Below are positions 1 to 6,257 of a DNA stretch of 12,412 bases, piece by piece. The notes beneath the pieces were generated by a model, which made no database searches, was not told the origin of the DNA, and saw nothing but the letters and a program-made list of their open reading frames with translations. The stretch covers positions 1 through 12,412 of the forward strand of contig JAGBVY010000092.1 in the NCBI GenBank assembly GCA_017630115.1. The letters are read 5' to 3'. Both the position numbers and the translations under genes were made by a program. The stretch is from Tidjanibacter sp. Its GTDB lineage: Bacteria > Bacteroidota > Bacteroidia > Bacteroidales > Rikenellaceae. Each line of letters opens with the position of its first letter. Within the stretch, counting starts at the first letter, position 1.

Positions 1-27
1 ACTCCCAGTCCTCCCAGTCCTCCCAGC
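1..27. repeat. 9-bp tandem repeat, three copies
   Basis: Three near-identical 9-mers in a row, consensus CCTCCCAGT, run from the left edge; the first and last copies each differ by one base. The array may continue outside the window. It is followed by a doubled GTCAGC motif near 30-41. A related period-9 array with a CTCCC core is at 2578-2595, so this looks like a dispersed intergenic repeat family rather than coding sequence. Function unknown. Confidence 0.6.
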
Positions 28-70
28 AGTCAGCGGTCAGCTCTGCGCATTTGGCGCGACTAACCTCTCC

Positions 71-275
71 GTCGCTTCGCGACACCTCCCCTGACATAGG
101 GGAGGAGTGGTCGTGGGGCGAACACTCGGTCGGAAGCACCACCCTCACAAAACAGGACTTGTCCTGCGAGTGCGATTTGTGAGGCGAGTTTCGTGCCAAA
201 CTAAGGAGCGAGTCCGCAGCTTACTTGGCGTAAGTGAGGAACTCGCTCTCTGACGGTTGGTGCGAAAATCGACCA
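71..275. other. Gene-free region with a cluster of nested inverted repeats
   Basis: I see no gene in positions 1-306. This part is instead dense in inverted repeats: GTCGC/GCGAC (71-75/79-83); CCTCCCCT/AGGGGAGG (85-92/98-105, 5-nt loop); CCTCACAAA/TTTGTGAGG (143-151/176-184) enclosing CAGGAC/GTCCTG (153-158/161-166); GAGCGAGT/ACTCGCTC (206-213/241-248) enclosing CTTAC/GTAAG (220-224/230-234); and TGGT-CGA/TCG-ACCA with one bulged G (258-275). It lies downstream of the cardiolipin synthase gene and its likely terminator. It could be a REP-like or other dispersed palindromic element, or a structured RNA; the sequence shows no clear promoter for it on either strand. Confidence 0.5.
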
Positions 276-288
276 CAAGGCGCGCTCG

Positions 289-319
289 AAAAAAAAGGCA
301 CAGCCGCTAAAACAGCGGC
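289..319 (-). terminator. Likely intrinsic terminator of cls
   Basis: Read on the minus strand, a 6-bp GC-rich stem (GCCGCT/AGCGGC, positions 319-314 with 308-303, 5-nt loop) is followed after six bases by eight T residues (296-289). The hairpin overlaps the last codons and stop of the cardiolipin synthase gene. The stem is short and the T run slightly displaced, so this is a reasonable but not certain call. Confidence 0.6.
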
Positions 320-1764
320 GCAAGCAGACGTGCCACAGGCTCCATCAACTTACTCAGGCGTGAGCGGCGAGGCCAACTCTCGGCAGTTATAAGGTCGGAA
401 TCGGCCAAGTCGGCAAGGAAGTGATCGCGCAGCTGGTGGGTGATATCGTTGTCGTAGAGTATGGCCTGCACCTCGAAGTCGTCTTGGAAGCTGCGGTAGT
501 CGAGGTTGGCCGAGCCAACGGTGCAGAGTTCGTCGTCGATGACGATGAACTTCGAATGGTTGAATCCTTTTTTATAGAGATAGACCTTCACGCCCGCCTC
601 CAAGAGGGTATCGACATAGGAGTAGCTGGCCCAAGCCACAATGAGGTTGTCGCCACGCACGGGTATGAGCACCCTGACATCCACACCACTGAGTGCCGCC
701 ACTCGCAGCGCTGTAAGCACCGCCTCGTCGGGCAGCAGATAGGGGGTGGATATATAGACATACTCCTGCGCCTTGCTGATGGCGGCAAAGTAGGAGTGTT
801 TGATGGAGGCGTAGGGGGAGTCGGGGCCTGAGGTGGCAATCTGCATCGGGCAGAGGTGGTTGATGTCGGTAGAGGGGAAGTAGCGAGGCGATTCGAGCGT
901 CTGACCCTCGGTGACAAAAGCCCAGTCGGTGACAAAGATGGTTTGGAGCGTTGCCACAGCCTCACCCTCAATACGGAGGTGTACATCGCGCCAGATACCG
1001 CCCCTAACGCCATCGATGTAGCGGTCGGCAATGTTCATACCTCCGGTGAAGCCCACCTTACCATCGACAACGACAATTTTGCGATGGTTGCGGTAGTTTG
1101 CAAGGCTCGAAAAGCGTGTAAAGAATACGGGCATAAAGCACCTGACATCCATACCGGCAGCCTTCATACGCTTTATGTCGTGTCGTCGGAGGGCTCGCCC
1201 ACCCACACTGTCGTAGATTATCCTCACCTCCACACCCTGCGAGGCTCGCTCGGCAAGTATGGAGAACATCTGCTCGAAGAGAGGGCCGCTCTCGATACCA
1301 AAGAACTCAATGTGGATAAACTCTTTGGCCTGACGCATCTGGTCGAAAAGCACGGGGAAGCACTCGTTGCCGTTGTTGAGTATATTGAGGCGGTTGTTGA
1401 GCGTCAATACGGCACGCGAATTGTTGAGCATAAGTGTGATGAGGCTCTTATCGGGCGAGGAGAGGTGGGCATTCTCGGGCAACTGACGTAGCTGGTCGCC
1501 ACAAATCTTACCCATAATCTCGTGGTCGAAGAGCTCCTTTTGCATAAAGGTGCGCTCCTTGCGGTGGTTGCGACCAAAGGCAAGGAAGAGAATCATACCT
1601 CCAACGGGGAACATTGTGATGACCATAATCCAAGCCAAAGTCTTGACCGGCTCACGCCTATCGGCCACCACTGCAATGACCGTCAGAACCACAAATACGG
1701 TGTAGGTAAATGAGATTATTGTCCAAAGGTCGGCAAATCGAAAAACGCCACTAATCAGAAACAT
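307..1764 (-). CDS. cls: Cardiolipin synthase (phospholipase D family)
   Basis: A 485-residue membrane-bound phosphatidyltransferase predicted to make cardiolipin from phosphatidylglycerol in the inner membrane. Two hydrophobic segments lie at the N terminus (about residues 12-33 and 42-63), the usual anchor of bacterial ClsA-type enzymes, followed by the basic stretch GRNHRKER. The catalytic part carries two complete HKD motifs of the phospholipase D superfamily: NHRKIVVVD (His227, Lys229, Asp234) with GGMNI after it, and NHSKFIVID (His403, Lys405, Asp410) followed by GSANLDYRS. Length and architecture match full-length cardiolipin synthases. The start at 1764 is the first ATG before the first membrane segment and sits about 27 bases downstream of a good -7 element. 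The gene stands alone, divergent from greA. Substrate is inferred from the family; other phospholipid transfers by this family are possible. Confidence 0.93.
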   Translation of the reverse strand: MFLISGVFRFADLWTIISFTYTVFVVLTVIAVVADRREPVKTLAWIMVITMFPVGGMILFLAFGRNHRKERTFMQKELFDHEIMGKICGDQLRQLPENAHLSSPDKSLITLMLNNSRAVLTLNNRLNILNNGNECFPVLFDQMRQAKEFIHIEFFGIESGPLFEQMFSILAERASQGVEVRIIYDSVGGRALRRHDIKRMKAAGMDVRCFMPVFFTRFSSLANYRNHRKIVVVDGKVGFTGGMNIADRYIDGVRGGIWRDVHLRIEGEAVATLQTIFVTDWAFVTEGQTLESPRYFPSTDINHLCPMQIATSGPDSPYASIKHSYFAAISKAQEYVYISTPYLLPDEAVLTALRVAALSGVDVRVLIPVRGDNLIVAWASYSYVDTLLEAGVKVYLYKKGFNHSKFIVIDDELCTVGSANLDYRSFQDDFEVQAILYDNDITHQLRDHFLADLADSDLITAESWPRRSRLSKLMEPVARLLAPLF

Positions 1765-1790
1765 AGCTTAACATTTTGGGGGATTGACCA

Positions 1791-1798
1791 CAAATTTA
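1791..1798 (-). promoter_or_regulatory. Putative cls promoter (-7 element)
   Basis: On the minus strand this reads TAAATTTG, a full match to the Bacteroidetes -7 consensus TAnnTTTG, 26 bases before the cls start codon. No convincing TTTG is found at the usual distance upstream. It would give a leader of about 20 bases. Confidence 0.5.
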
Positions 1799-1806
1799 GC
1801 ACAAAT

Positions 1807-1837
1807 TTTGTTTATTTGAAAAAGATGGTTACCTTTG
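1807..1837 (+). promoter_or_regulatory. Putative greA promoter (TTTG-N19-TACCTTTG)
   Basis: TTTG at 1807-1810 and TACCTTTG at 1830-1837 match both parts of the Bacteroidetes housekeeping promoter (-33 TTTG, -7 TAnnTTTG) with a 19-base spacer. This is the best promoter match in the window. It predicts transcription starting near 1843 and a leader of about 138 bases before greA, long enough to contain the hairpin at 1874-1913. Confidence 0.65.
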
Positions 1838-1873
1838 TGACAGATTTGAGGCACGAAAGTGTAAAAAGGTAAT

Positions 1874-1913
1874 TGGGTTTCGACCTTCACGGGTCGGAAT
1901 TCATATTTTTTTT
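1874..1913 (+). promoter_or_regulatory. Terminator-like hairpin in the greA leader (possible attenuator)
   Basis: Positions 1874-1885 can pair with 1892-1903 as RNA: a 12-pair stem with a CGACC/GGTCG core, three G-U wobbles and a 6-nt loop. It is followed by TA and then eight T residues (1906-1913). The structure sits between the putative greA promoter and the greA start, with no gene upstream on this strand for it to terminate. It therefore looks like premature termination in the leader, releasing an RNA of about 70 bases. The outer half of the stem is weak, so strength is uncertain. Confidence 0.45.
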
Positions 1914-1980
1914 CGCACTGCCCCAAGCTGCATAAAAACTGATATAAACAACTAATTTTTACATTTAGAATCTATTTGAT

Positions 1981-2457
1981 ATGGCAAACGAAACAATTGT
2001 TCTGACCAAAGAGGGTTACAACAAAATGAAGGCCGAATTGGACCAGTTGCGTATTGTTGAGCGACCCAAAGCTGCCGACGCTATCGCCGAGGCTCGCGAC
2101 AAAGGCGACCTCTCGGAGAACGCCGAGTATGACGCTGCCAAAGAGGCTCAGCGCAACCTTGAAGAGAAGATTATGCGTATGGAGATGATGCTCGCCAATG
2201 CCCGCATCATCGACGAGTCGCACCTCGATAAGAGCAAGGTGCAGATACTCAACCGAGTACGCATCCGCAATACCAAGACTGGTGCTGAGATGGAGTACAC
2301 CCTTGTAGGTGACCACGAGGCCAACCTCGCCGAGGGCAAGCTCTCTATTGAGACCCCCATTGGCCACGCACTCATCGGCCACAAAAAAGGCGACAAGGTG
2401 CAGGTGCAGGTGCCTGTGGGCCTGATGGAGTTTGAGATTGTCGATATCTCCATCTAA
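1981..2457 (+). CDS. greA: Transcription elongation factor GreA
   Basis: A 158-residue cytoplasmic factor that enters the secondary channel of RNA polymerase and stimulates cleavage of the backtracked transcript, rescuing stalled complexes. The N-terminal half (to about residue 75) is the antiparallel coiled coil; its tip has the signature GDLSENAEYDAA, in which Asp43 and Glu46 match the acidic residues that activate the polymerase for cleavage in E. coli GreA. The C-terminal half is the FKBP-like globular domain, with the typical TPIGHALIGHKKGDKV stretch (residues 125-140). Length equals that of E. coli GreA. The start is preceded only by A/T-rich sequence with no Shine-Dalgarno site, usual for Bacteroidetes. 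It is a single-gene unit with its own promoter, a hairpin-bearing leader and a strong terminator. Confidence 0.97.
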   Translation: MANETIVLTKEGYNKMKAELDQLRIVERPKAADAIAEARDKGDLSENAEYDAAKEAQRNLEEKIMRMEMMLANARIIDESHLDKSKVQILNRVRIRNTKTGAEMEYTLVGDHEANLAEGKLSIETPIGHALIGHKKGDKVQVQVPVGLMEFEIVDISI

Positions 2458-2487
2458 TATAATAATAGATAGCAGAGCTATTGAGTT

Positions 2488-2519
2488 AAGCGGGTATCGT
2501 TTCGATGCCCGCTTTTTTT
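2488..2519 (+). terminator. Intrinsic terminator of greA
   Basis: A 12-pair stem (2488-2499 with 2503-2514, one G-U pair, GC-rich GCGGG/CCCGC base, TTT loop) runs straight into seven T residues (2513-2519). It starts about 30 bases after the greA stop codon. Confidence 0.9.
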
Positions 2520-2540
2520 CGCCCATCAACCGACCAAAGT

Positions 2541-2634
2541 CCTTAAAGGTTTTAAGGGATATAGGGCTTAAAGGCCGTAAACTCCCTAAACTCCCAACAA
2601 TTCTCCATTCTCCATTCTCAATTTTCAATTCTTC
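2541..2634. repeat. Intergenic repeat patch: hairpin, period-9 and period-7 arrays
   Basis: Between the greA terminator and the ferritin promoter there is no gene but three repeat structures in sequence. First is a hairpin CCTTAAA/TTTAAGG with a 3-base loop (2541-2557). Next are two exact copies of TAAACTCCC (2578-2595). Then come five tandem 7-mers of consensus ATTCTCC/ATTCTCA (2600-2634), with drift in the last two. Degenerate arrays like these are, to my recollection, common between genes in Bacteroidales; their function is unknown. Confidence 0.6.
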
Positions 2635-2706
2635 ATATAGTTTTTGCTTATGGTTGGATTGGAAAATATCATAGCCACAAATAGTACCAATTACCAAACT
2701 TTGCAT

Positions 2707-2714
2707 TATATTTG
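2707..2714 (+). promoter_or_regulatory. Putative ferritin promoter (-7 element)
   Basis: TATATTTG matches TAnnTTTG exactly. No TTG is seen at the normal -33 distance. Transcription would start near 2720, which places the in-frame start codons at 2644 and 2650 upstream of the transcript and supports a downstream start for ferritin. Confidence 0.55.
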
Positions 2715-2766
2715 TAGTGAGAAATCAATCCAAATGAAAATAATTAACCAAAAGAACAACAATACT

Positions 2767-3297
2767 ATGAAAAAGAACATTAGCAGCCGTCTGGAAGCGG
2801 CCATCAATGACCAAATCAACGCCGAGCTTTGGTCGGCATATCTCTACCTCTCGATGTCGTTGGACCAAGAGGCCAAAGGTAACAAAGGTTTCGCCAACTG
2901 GTTCTTCATCCAGTTCCGCGAGGAGCAGGACCACGCACGCATCTTTATGAATATGCTCAACTCGCGTGGCGCTACCGTAAAACTCCAACCCATTGCCGAG
3001 GTTGAAACCGAGTGGGCAACCCCTCTGGCAGCTTGGGAGAAGACCCTCGAACACGAGCAGGTGGTAACAGCTCGCATCAACAACCTTATGGCTATTGCCA
3101 AAGAGGAGAAGGACTACGCTTCGGAGAGCACCCTCAATTGGTTTATAGATGAGCAGGTTGAGGAGGAGGAGAACGCACGCGACATCATCGACATCCTCGA
3201 AAAAATCGGCGACAACAAGTATGGTCTTTACGAGTACGACAAAGAGCTTGCTGCTCGCGTCTATACTGTTCCTTCGCCCCTCGCAACTGCCGAGTAA
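2767..3297 (+). CDS. ftnA: Bacterial non-heme ferritin
   Basis: A 176-residue iron-storage protein expected to form a hollow 24-subunit cage in the cytoplasm, oxidising Fe(II) and storing it as a ferric mineral. It aligns by eye with E. coli FtnA with a constant offset of three residues, and all ferroxidase ligands are present: Glu20, Glu53 and His56 (in REEQDHA), Glu97, Gln130 and Glu133. There are no heme-binding features of a bacterioferritin and no extra DNA-binding tail of a Dps. The reading frame stays open upstream to 2644 with in-frame ATGs at 2734 and 2650, but MKKNISSRLEAAINDQ is where family homology begins and the -7 element lies at 2707-2714, so 2767 is preferred. It is a single-gene unit. 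In an anaerobe it probably also protects against iron-driven oxidative damage on air exposure (inference). Confidence 0.95.
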   Translation: MKKNISSRLEAAINDQINAELWSAYLYLSMSLDQEAKGNKGFANWFFIQFREEQDHARIFMNMLNSRGATVKLQPIAEVETEWATPLAAWEKTLEHEQVVTARINNLMAIAKEEKDYASESTLNWFIDEQVEEEENARDIIDILEKIGDNKYGLYEYDKELAARVYTVPSPLATAE

Positions 3298-3311
3298 GGT
3301 TAAGAGAATAA

Positions 3312-3364
3312 CAATCAACAACAAAGCGAAGACCCCAAGAGTGGTCTTCGTTTTTTGTTGATTG
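3312..3364 (+). terminator. Long palindromic terminator after ferritin
   Basis: CGAAGACC/GGTCTTCG (3327-3334/3343-3350) closes an 8-base loop, extends through AAAG/TTTT (3323-3326 with 3351-3354) and continues, after one bulged C, as a perfect 10-bp arm CAATCAACAA/TTGTTGATTG (3312-3321/3355-3364). The six T residues (3351-3356) are the termination tract. The stem totals 22 pairs, unusually long, with A-rich and T-rich flanks that could let it work in both directions. Confidence 0.85.
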
Positions 3365-3408
3365 GGGGTCGAAAAAAGGGGGCTTGGCAAGAGGTCAAAG
3401 GCACATCG

Positions 3409-3441
3409 TTTGCAACTCGTAGTGTGACACACTTATTTTTT
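3409..3441 (+). promoter_or_regulatory. Weak promoter candidate for the barrel protein gene
   Basis: TTTG at 3409-3412 and TATTTTTT at 3434-3441 give a 21-base spacer; the -7 element misses only the final G of TAnnTTTG. The gene needs a promoter here because it follows a strong terminator. Confidence 0.35.
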
Positions 3442-3465
3442 AATCCTTAAAAACACACTACAACT

Positions 3466-4089
3466 ATGAAACGTCTATTTTTGCTTTTGGCCGGCATACT
3501 GCTGGTTGCTTGGGTGGCTGAGGCTCAGCTGCTTGGCGTGGGTGCTCGTGTAGGTATTGGCACGGGTAGCTACGAGTTCGATTCTATCTCCATAGACGGA
3601 GGCACACTTGAACCTGCGGGCGACAGAGTGGGAGGATTCCAGACAGCCATCTTCGCCCGCCTCTCCATCCCCACATTTATCTACATCCAGCCCGAGTTGC
3701 AACTCTCACAGCGCGACTACATCTTTGGTATCAAATACCCCTCGGCAGCCAAGGAGTACAAAACCGTACGCACTTATAGGCTCGATGTCCCGCTGTTGGT
3801 GGGCTTCAAACTCGGCAACCTAAGACTCTTTGGTGGCCCGGTGTGGCGCATAGGCTCGCGTCAGTTTGTTAAGGGGGGAGGTAGTACCGACTTCGACATT
3901 GTCTTCAACAACAACGACATTGCTGCCACGGGAGGCATAGCTGTGGAGTTCGACGGACTCTCGGTGGAGCTACGCTATGTGGGCTACTTGGAGAAGACCG
4001 GCTCAGAGGTGAAGGTAGCCTCACAAAGGCGCGATGTGGCGGTCAATCACGACGGGACCGTCCAGATTAACTTCGGAATGTTCTTCTGA
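3466..4089 (+). CDS. Small outer-membrane beta-barrel protein (PorT/OMP_b-brl_2 type)
   Basis: A 207-residue exported protein. Residues 1-20 form a clear signal peptide (MKRLFLLLAG start, long hydrophobic core, AEA before a cleavage site at about 20/21). The rest alternates polar and hydrophobic residues as in outer-membrane strands and ends in Phe-Phe, a common terminal signal for barrel insertion. Family-like features are YIQPELQLSQRDY (residues 73-85) and LDVPLLVGFKLG (106-117) followed by LFGGPVW, typical of the small PorT-like outer-membrane domain abundant in Bacteroidetes. The size suggests an 8- to 10-strand barrel. No specific function can be assigned; such proteins range from secretion accessories to unassigned porin-like proteins. 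It is a lone gene, convergent with the lipoprotein gene. Confidence 0.75.
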   Translation: MKRLFLLLAGILLVAWVAEAQLLGVGARVGIGTGSYEFDSISIDGGTLEPAGDRVGGFQTAIFARLSIPTFIYIQPELQLSQRDYIFGIKYPSAAKEYKTVRTYRLDVPLLVGFKLGNLRLFGGPVWRIGSRQFVKGGGSTDFDIVFNNNDIAATGGIAVEFDGLSVELRYVGYLEKTGSEVKVASQRRDVAVNHDGTVQINFGMFF

Positions 4090-4117
4090 CGGCACAACAG
4101 AAAACGCGGGTATAAAA

Positions 4118-4153
4118 AAAACTCGGGTATCCCACACAGGATACCCGAGTTTT
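4118..4153 (-). terminator. Shared bidirectional terminator between convergent genes
   Basis: A perfect 15-bp stem (4118-4132 with 4139-4153, 6-base loop) lies between the barrel gene (stop 4089) and the lipoprotein gene (stop 4190). On the minus strand the stem is followed by a run of seven T residues in all (complement of 4114-4120, the last overlapping the stem), making it a strong terminator for the lipoprotein gene. On the plus strand it ends in only four T residues, so it should work less well for the barrel gene. Confidence 0.85.
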
Positions 4154-4189
4154 GTATAGGTCATAGGTCTTTCGACGTTAGACCGTAGT

Positions 4190-6163
4190 TTAGAAGTTCA
4201 GCTTAACAGCGGGAGTCATATTCTTCGAAGCGGCAGTTACCATAGGTACATTGCGAACTGCGTCGATTCTCCTCTCTTTGGGCTGAGCCACATTGCTCTT
4301 CAAAGGAGCCAAAGCCTTAGGAGCAACCTTAGCGGGAGCAACACTTTCAGCAGTGTAGTCCTCGGCTACAGCAGGACCGTCGTACTGGAAGGAAACCTCA
4401 TACCTCTCGCCAGTGAGAACACCGTCGAACGAATAGTTGCCATCGCCCTTGTTCTCAACAACCATCTCACCACCGAGCACCAAATCGTAGTAGTTTTTCA
4501 TATCGTAGGTCAGCAGGAGCGAGCCACCGAGGTAGCCTTCGTCATCGATATAGCCGGGCCAAATAGTGCAGTTCTCGTAGGTCTCAGCTACGGTATAGGT
4601 ACCGCTTGCAAGGCCGTCGGCAAAGGTTGCATCCTCGTTGTTGTAGAGGTCGAGCATAAAGCAAGTGTTGGTTTGCTCACCGGGGAGATAAACAACCCAC
4701 TCGCCAAGGCCAACGAAGAGCATCTGAGCCTCGTCAACTGCAATCTGGATAGCTTTGAGGTCGCCCTCGTCGCCACCACCACTCTGGTCGGAGGTCTGAA
4801 CAGCACCCTCATACTGGCCAACGTAGGTTGCCTCCTGATAGGTGTCGAACGAAAACTCTACTGCATAAGTGCCGTCGCCATTGTTTACTACGTCCAACTG
4901 ACCGTCGAGAATCAAATCAACAAGCTTCGACTGAGTCGTGAGGTCGATGATGAGCGAGCCACTCCAACCACTTTCGGTCTGATAAGCAGCGTCAATAGTG
5001 CCGGGCTGCATAGTGTCGCTTACTACATAGCTACCAGTGGGGATACCGGCTGCATAGGGGTCATCCGAGGGAGCAGTATTAACATACAGACGGATGAGCT
5101 CATCGCGCTCGGGGTCACCAAGGAAGAGTACCCAGTAGGGCACGCCCTCGTACTCACCAGCATAGATAGCCTGAGCCACCTGAGTGTTGAAATCAACCTC
5201 GTTGGTCATAATATAAACGCCACCCTCGAAACTCTCTTTATATGCGCCATTTGCACCGAAGGTTACGCTCTCGATAGAGTATTTACCCTCGCCTTTGGCT
5301 TTGATAGTAACATAACCCTCATAGATAGCATCCTCAACGGGCTCGTCCTGAACGCTTGCAGCGGTGATGTGGCTAGCTGCCAAAGTTGTGCCGGGAGCCA
5401 TAAAACCGAAGCGGTCGATGGGGAAAGTACCCTGGGGAATAACTGTCTCGCCAAGATCCTCACCGATGATGATGAAAGAGTCCATAACAACATTACCCTC
5501 GCCGGAGAATGCGCCGGTGTTGCCGAGGATAATCTGCCACAGAGCAAGACCGTCACCCATAGACATATACTGAGCCTGAGCACCATAGGGGGTGTAAACC
5601 TCGTAGTTGTTGCTTGCGGGAAGACCCATCATAACGGGCTGACCCTCAAAGCGGCTCTCGGTTTTAGCCAGAGCTTCGCCGCCGAGAGCATTGATACCCT
5701 CATACGAAGCAGTCAGCTGATAGCCACCACCTGCAAGGTGTTTAACCTCGAAATAACCACCGGTAACGAGCATAAAGTAGCCGTCAGCTTCGGTGTTGCG
5801 GATATAGTACGAACCCGAAAGATAGTCGTTGAAGTTACCCTCAGCCAAAGTACTAGCCTCAACGGTGTATTTGCCCTCGGGGATAATGCCGTCGTTCACC
5901 TCAGGAGTAATAATCTCGGCAGCAACAATACGGCTGTACTCCTTTTCCTCGCCACTACCCTCAGCTTTGTACATCGAGATGATGTAGCTGTTGGTGCCAT
6001 TGTTGTAGTAGTCACCACGGTTGATAACCTCAGCCTCATTGAGCATCATACCATAGAATGGCTCTGGTTTGGGCTCGGGATCGGGCTCGTCGCCCGTGAT
6101 AGGATCTTTACAGCCAGTCATCAATGCAGCTGCTGCAATGATAAATGCGAAAAATTTTTTCAT
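4190..6163 (-). CDS. Large lipoprotein with four degenerate tandem repeats, function unknown
   Basis: A 657-residue lipoprotein. Residues 1-17 are a lipoprotein signal ending in the lipobox LMTG-Cys18. The lipid cysteine is followed by Lys-Asp and an acidic/proline linker (DEPDPEPKPEP, 26-36), which partly resembles the surface-export signal of Bacteroidetes lipoproteins. The body is four related units of about 130-150 residues. Each has an I/L-x-x-G-x-[YF] turn (IPEGKYTV 94, IPQGTFPI 242, IPTGSYVV 374, LASGTYTV 518), a glycine-rich strand pair (AGGGYQLT 144, KGEGKYSI 290, NGDGTYAV 428, KGDGNYSF 572) and a closing YEG/FEG/YDG. The units are rich in beta-forming and aromatic residues and are acidic. 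The last 55 residues or so differ sharply: Ala-, Pro- and Lys-rich and basic. I recognise no enzyme motif. It might bind a ligand at the cell surface, but that is only a guess. It has its own promoter and sits downstream of the M16 pair. Confidence 0.8.
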   Translation of the reverse strand: MKKFFAFIIAAAALMTGCKDPITGDEPDPEPKPEPFYGMMLNEAEVINRGDYYNNGTNSYIISMYKAEGSGEEKEYSRIVAAEIITPEVNDGIIPEGKYTVEASTLAEGNFNDYLSGSYYIRNTEADGYFMLVTGGYFEVKHLAGGGYQLTASYEGINALGGEALAKTESRFEGQPVMMGLPASNNYEVYTPYGAQAQYMSMGDGLALWQIILGNTGAFSGEGNVVMDSFIIIGEDLGETVIPQGTFPIDRFGFMAPGTTLAASHITAASVQDEPVEDAIYEGYVTIKAKGEGKYSIESVTFGANGAYKESFEGGVYIMTNEVDFNTQVAQAIYAGEYEGVPYWVLFLGDPERDELIRLYVNTAPSDDPYAAGIPTGSYVVSDTMQPGTIDAAYQTESGWSGSLIIDLTTQSKLVDLILDGQLDVVNNGDGTYAVEFSFDTYQEATYVGQYEGAVQTSDQSGGGDEGDLKAIQIAVDEAQMLFVGLGEWVVYLPGEQTNTCFMLDLYNNEDATFADGLASGTYTVAETYENCTIWPGYIDDEGYLGGSLLLTYDMKNYYDLVLGGEMVVENKGDGNYSFDGVLTGERYEVSFQYDGPAVAEDYTAESVAPAKVAPKALAPLKSNVAQPKERRIDAVRNVPMVTAASKNMTPAVKLNF

Positions 6164-6227
6164 GGTTTTTTAGTGTTTAGTTAATGTTTATTGATTGTGT
6201 TAAAATTCTCCAAAGGGATATTTTCTA

Positions 6228-6235
6228 CAAATATA
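6228..6235 (-). promoter_or_regulatory. Putative promoter of the lipoprotein gene (-7 element)
   Basis: On the minus strand this reads TATATTTG, an exact match to TAnnTTTG, 64 bases before the lipoprotein start and about 22 bases after the stop codon of the upstream M16 gene. A TTTG (6251-6248) lies only 12 bases upstream instead of the usual 19 or so. I see no terminator between the M16 gene and this promoter, so read-through may add to expression. Confidence 0.5.
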
Positions 6236-6257
6236 ACAACATTTTTTCAAAATAGTA

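Noticed and set aside
85..105. CCTCCCCT/AGGGGAGG hairpin as a transcription terminator
   Set aside because: No T run follows on either strand, and a better terminator for cls lies at 289-319.
1..2634. CRISPR array suggested by repeats at 1-27 and 2578-2634
   Set aside because: The units are only 7-9 bp, directly abutting with no spacers, and no cas gene is present.
1972..2706. Minus-strand open frame of 244 codons over greA and the repeat patch
   Set aside because: It is antisense to greA and its N-terminal part is a translation of period-7 and period-9 repeats, giving low-complexity NGEWR/LGSL text.
2644..2766. 41-residue N-terminal extension of ferritin
   Set aside because: The earliest start (2644) lies upstream of the likely promoter (-7 at 2707-2714), and ferritin homology begins at the ATG at 2767.
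4673..6184. 503-codon open frame on the plus strand opposite the lipoprotein gene
   Set aside because: Also in codon register with the real gene and explained by the same codon avoidance; no domain, signal or promoter supports it.
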